This document shows positions 45,679 to 46,216 of a stretch of 46,216 nucleotides of DNA, piece after piece. The DNA is taken from NCBI GenBank assembly GCA_017525245.1, contig JAFXTE010000065.1, forward strand, positions 1 to 46,216. The letters are read 5' to 3'. Source of the stretch: Bacteroidales bacterium (GTDB lineage: Bacteria; Bacteroidota; Bacteroidia; Bacteroidales; WCHB1-69). Position numbers and translations under genes: made by a program. Every line of letters starts with the position of its first letter. The stretch's first letter is position 1. The notes beneath the pieces were generated by a model. That model saw only the letters and a program-made list of their open reading frames with translations, was not told where the DNA came from and did no database searches.

Positions 45679-45709
45679 TTGACAAGCGCTTTTCGATGTG
45701 GTATATTTG
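45679..45709 (+). promoter_or_regulatory. Promoter of the GxxExxY gene
   Basis: TTGACA (45679-45684), 17 bp, then TATATT (45702-45707), which also reads TATATTTG, the Bacteroidetes -7 element, with TTG about 20 bp upstream. It therefore fits both the Bacteroidetes and the E. coli-like consensus. 34 bp before the ATG. Confidence 0.65.
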
Positions 45710-45743
45710 CATAATAAATATTTAATCATCAAAACGAAAAAGT

Positions 45744-46175
45744 ATGATCAGTATTAACAAGATGAGATCCCACATGTATGATGTAGTGGGCGCGATACAT
45801 GAAGTTCACGGCGAATTGGGCCCAGGATTGAATGAATCCTGTTACCAAGAAGGATTCGAAATGGAATTGACAGAGGAAGGGATCCCTTTTCTGCGGGAAT
45901 TGTCCTTTTATCCCAAATATCACGGGCGACCGATGTCAACGAGCTTCCGTATAGATTTTTTGTGCAAGAACGAAATTATAGTCGAGTGCAAAGCGGTGTC
46001 AGAGTTGATACCAGTTCATCGGGCGCAATTGTTCAACTACATGCGACTGCTGAAGAAACCTTGCGGCATCTTAGTGAATTTCGCACCCAAGTTTGCTACT
46101 ATTGAACGGTATCTCTTCGATAAAGAGGAAGGGAATATCATGGGTATGGATGGCAGTGTCATCCAAAAGTGGTGA
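45744..46175 (+). CDS. GxxExxY family protein
   Basis: 143 residues. The name-giving motif is present (GPGLNESCYQEGFEMEL), followed by a PD-(D/E)xK-like core: RIDFLCKNEIIVECKAVSEL, with D, E and K in the right order. Members are small nuclease-fold proteins, abundant in anaerobic Bacteroidetes and cyanobacteria, function unproven. The reading frame is intact and the promoter is strong. It is the last gene in the window, downstream of two structured repeats. Confidence 0.85.
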   Translation: MISINKMRSHMYDVVGAIHEVHGELGPGLNESCYQEGFEMELTEEGIPFLRELSFYPKYHGRPMSTSFRIDFLCKNEIIVECKAVSELIPVHRAQLFNYMRLLKKPCGILVNFAPKFATIERYLFDKEEGNIMGMDGSVIQKW

Positions 46176-46216
46176 CGACAAAAAAGTTGCAGGGTCGTTT
46201 GCACGCTCCTATTTGC

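Noticed and set aside
45744-46175. Restriction endonuclease
   Set aside because: The GxxExxY signature defines its own family, and no methyltransferase is adjacent.

Overview
The window looks like a chromosomal segment of an anaerobic member of the Bacteroidales, roughly half G+C. The evidence is: promoters of the Bacteroidetes type (TAnnTTTG near -7) in front of many genes; few Shine-Dalgarno sites; FISUMP, WG-repeat and YD-repeat exported proteins; a ferredoxin-dependent 2-oxoacid oxidoreductase operon; a B12-dependent methylmalonyl-CoA mutase; a superoxide dismutase of the Porphyromonas Fe/Mn type; and a GH89 glycosidase. I cannot assign genus or species. No rRNA, tRNA, CRISPR array, prophage or transposase gene was seen.

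Layout. 1-1008: 3'-truncated DUF819 membrane protein. 1106-11443: exported and accessory proteins (FISUMP, YD-repeat, WG-repeat, a lipoprotein, a Cys-rich TonB-like protein) around methylmalonyl-CoA mutase, with a ParE/RelE-type toxin-antitoxin pair and a TIGR04076 protein. 11535-19052: a radical SAM activase, two tandem TPR proteins directly behind gyrA, then efp-lpxD. 19222-22012: a four-gene 2-oxoacid:ferredoxin oxidoreductase operon (delta-alpha-beta-gamma). 22320-28890: AlkZ-related protein, lipocalin-like lipoprotein, iron alcohol dehydrogenase, a pRiA4b ORF-3-like gene overlapping miaA, yebC, a strange alanine-dehydrogenase-like protein, and tsaE. 29028-34668: a tripartite RND efflux operon (MFP-RND-TolC) whose pump gene carries a frameshift, followed by a convergent MATE transporter. 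36043-40397: BadF-type sugar kinase, nadE, YqiA-like hydrolase, L,D-transpeptidase. 40523-42596: esterase, superoxide dismutase, Hsp20. 42784-46175: GH89 alpha-N-acetylglucosaminidase, a 90-codon orphan ORF between two copies of a structured repeat, and a GxxExxY protein.

How the genes work together. Most of the window is housekeeping: energy metabolism by ferredoxin-linked oxidoreduction and the succinate/propionate branch, tRNA modification (miaA, tsaE), translation (efp), topology (gyrA), lipid A (lpxD), NAD and cell-wall enzymes. Envelope functions are over-represented, with efflux, TonB-like, transpeptidase, lipoproteins and secreted repeat proteins.

The most interesting signals are: (i) the gene at 27546-28262, which reads as an alanine dehydrogenase substrate domain with its NAD-binding domain missing; (ii) the frameshift in the RND pump; (iii) two copies of a 9-nt-periodic inverted repeat bracketing an orphan ORF; (iv) several families of intergenic palindromes and tandem repeats; and (v) methionine at the main quinolone-contact position of GyrA. 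I did not find a clear multi-gene novel defence or biosynthetic system.
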